Shown in pieces: positions 62,820 to 64,000 of a DNA stretch of 64,000 bases (position 1 is its first letter; every line of letters starts with the position of its first letter). A program made the position numbers and the translations under genes. The stretch comes from an uncultured Collinsella sp. (GTDB lineage: Bacteria; Actinomycetota; Coriobacteriia; Coriobacteriales; Coriobacteriaceae), in assembly GCA_958421275.1 (NCBI GenBank), contig CATZLI010000008.1, positions 1 through 64,000 of the forward strand. The letters are read 5' to 3'. The notes beneath the pieces are model-generated. The model saw nothing but the letters and a program-made list of their open reading frames with translations. It was not told the DNA's origin and made no database searches.

Positions 62820-63015
62820 AAGTGGGACGGGCTTTCCGGATGGGCAGGCTTTCGAAAAATGCGTCCCGGAATTTGCCTTTGAAATGGGATGCAGTTTCCC
62901 GATGAGGCACTCGACGGAAAATACATCCCAGAAATGGCCTTTGAGCTGGGATAAGATTTCCGCGGCATCTCGGATTCTCAAAAATGAGACACGCCGTTGG
63001 CGAAAATGAGACACG
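62820..63015. repeat. Degenerate tandem units with TCCC...TGGGA stems
   Basis: Three adjacent units of about 50-63 bp, each with a TCC(C) start, TGGGA about 20 nt later, then TTTCC and a stretch of CTCG or AAAAT, begin at about 62815, 62864 and 62926. The first contains the 22-nt block shared with 53275. Two AAAATGAGACAC words follow (62983, 63006). No gene fits in 62530-63084. Confidence 0.55.
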
Positions 63016-63084
63016 TGATATCGGGCATCGGATGTATCATTTGCAAAAATGAGTCCACTCCACTCGAATAAAGCGAGGTCCCTC

Positions 63085-64000
63085 ATGTACGTTCCACACC
63101 CCCGTATCCGTAGGCTGTCGAAAATCCCGCTTGTTGGGACGGCGGCGCTTGCTGCGTTGATCGCCACGAGCGTCGCCTGCTTCACGGCCACGCCCCAGGT
63201 TGCCCAGGCGGCAGACGCGCCCGCAATCACCGATATGACCGAGCAGGATTATCAAGCCCTGGGTCTGGGCACGAGCGAGGACATTCCGGCCGATACCGTT
63301 GGCCCCTATTCCACTGATACCCCCACGACGTTTGCCACGCGCAGCGAGGTCTATATGGCAGCTAACGGTAGCCATGGCAATCGCTACACTCTGCGCGACA
63401 AGCTCGAGAACGTCGAGCGCGGTGACATTGGCGGCAGCAGCAAACTCACCGATGGCTATGGAAGTGTGTGGGGCGCCGCAAAGTTCTGGCAAAACGTCAA
63501 CAACTTCGATACGAACAGCGATCTCTACAAGCATAGCGACTACGGTGGCGGCACCTGGTCGTACCTAAGCAACAATGAGTCCTCAACAGTACTCGCCAAC
63601 GACAACAACGGTTTCTCGGGCATTCACGTCACGAGTGTTGAGTTCTGCAGCGACGCCAGCACGGGCAAAAAGAGCCGCGTTGCCGAGCTCCGTGCCTACG
63701 GCGACAGTTCCTCCACGACGATTGACGGCAAGTCATACGCCGGAAAGGTTGAGCTGGTCCTCTACTCGTTTAGCAACGGGCGTACGCGCACTCTCGACAC
63801 ACACCTGCCGGTGACGGTCAACACTAATATGATGTACGAAGGCCGTTTTAAGTACCTGGATGCCGGTTACCTGCAAGAGCACGACGCCGTCTTTGATGTC
63901 GAGGCGGGCGATGTCGATGGCGACGGCGTCGACGAGCTTTTTGTCTACGCGGGCTGCTATGTCGACGAGAACGGCGTGCGCAAGGCTGTAGTCGACATGT
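63085..64000 (+). CDS. Large secreted protein with FG-GAP/VCBS-like repeat (truncated by window end)
   Basis: At least 305 residues, open to the last base. ATG 63085 (GAGG upstream) begins a signal peptide (LSKIPLVGTAALAALIATSVACFTATPQVAQA) with cleavage before ADAPA. The mature part has a beta-rich region with no known name; VEAGDVDGDGVDELFVYAG at the right edge is a calcium-binding FG-GAP/VCBS repeat, as in beta-propeller surface proteins. More repeats are expected beyond the window. It may belong to the same surface programme as the SipW locus, but repeats and 555 bp separate them. Confidence 0.78.
   Translation, partial: MYVPHPRIRRLSKIPLVGTAALAALIATSVACFTATPQVAQAADAPAITDMTEQDYQALGLGTSEDIPADTVGPYSTDTPTTFATRSEVYMAANGSHGNRYTLRDKLENVERGDIGGSSKLTDGYGSVWGAAKFWQNVNNFDTNSDLYKHSDYGGGTWSYLSNNESSTVLANDNNGFSGIHVTSVEFCSDASTGKKSRVAELRAYGDSSSTTIDGKSYAGKVELVLYSFSNGRTRTLDTHLPVTVNTNMMYEGRFKYLDAGYLQEHDAVFDVEAGDVDGDGVDELFVYAGCYVDENGVRKAVVDM

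Overview
The window is about 64 kb of a high-GC, Gram-positive-type chromosome. Gene content (TadA, LemA, two LacI regulators, SipW-type signal peptidase, LAxTG-type anchor, AT-poor codon use, many short hairpin repeats between genes) fits a gut Coriobacteriia member, most likely Collinsella. This is inference: there is no 16S gene in the window.

Layout. 1-9 kb is core housekeeping: a small Hsp20 gene, an MBL-fold hydrolase, tilS-hpt-ftsH in a tight run, an aminotransferase and a PHP phosphoesterase. 9-16 kb holds an RNA uracil methyltransferase, a three-gene polar amino-acid ABC importer, an EF-G-like GTPase and an anchored nuclease. 16.8-24.2 kb is a sugar locus: a LacI repressor divergent from a PTS EIIBC, a GatZ-like protein, an FSA-type transaldolase, a transketolase split into two coupled genes, and a PTS EIIA. 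These can be assembled into one route from a PTS-imported ketose to pentose-phosphate and glycolytic intermediates. 25-36 kb carries larE, a HAD phosphatase, a second LacI, glmS, a GntR, a YeiH transporter with an NtrC-like regulator, a nitroreductase and small proteins. 35.6-39.9 kb is a MarR-controlled heterodimeric ABC exporter. 40-47 kb has cysE, dedA, ilvE, lemA, a TetR, tRNA-Ser(UGA), a tadA-glycerate kinase fusion and the SRP RNA, followed by a second heterodimeric ABC exporter pair.

50.9-64 kb is accessory. It begins with a DUF4143 ATPase and a 23-bp tandem array. The main interest is 53.4-62.5 kb: a SipW-type signal peptidase, three proteins with SipW-dependent (TasA/camelysin-like) signal peptides, a 1,823-residue secreted repeat protein ending in a CnaB/SpaA-like domain, and a membrane-tethered protein with an LAATG motif. 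An 11-G homopolymer lies just after a possible promoter upstream. I read this as a fibre or pilus-like surface system that may be phase-variable. A further large secreted protein runs off the right end.

Intergenic DNA is unusually rich in structured repeats. The most striking is an element with a constant 69-nt core found at about 10.7 and 62.7 kb. The outer arms are different perfect inverted repeats in each copy, and the inner stem differs with compensating changes.
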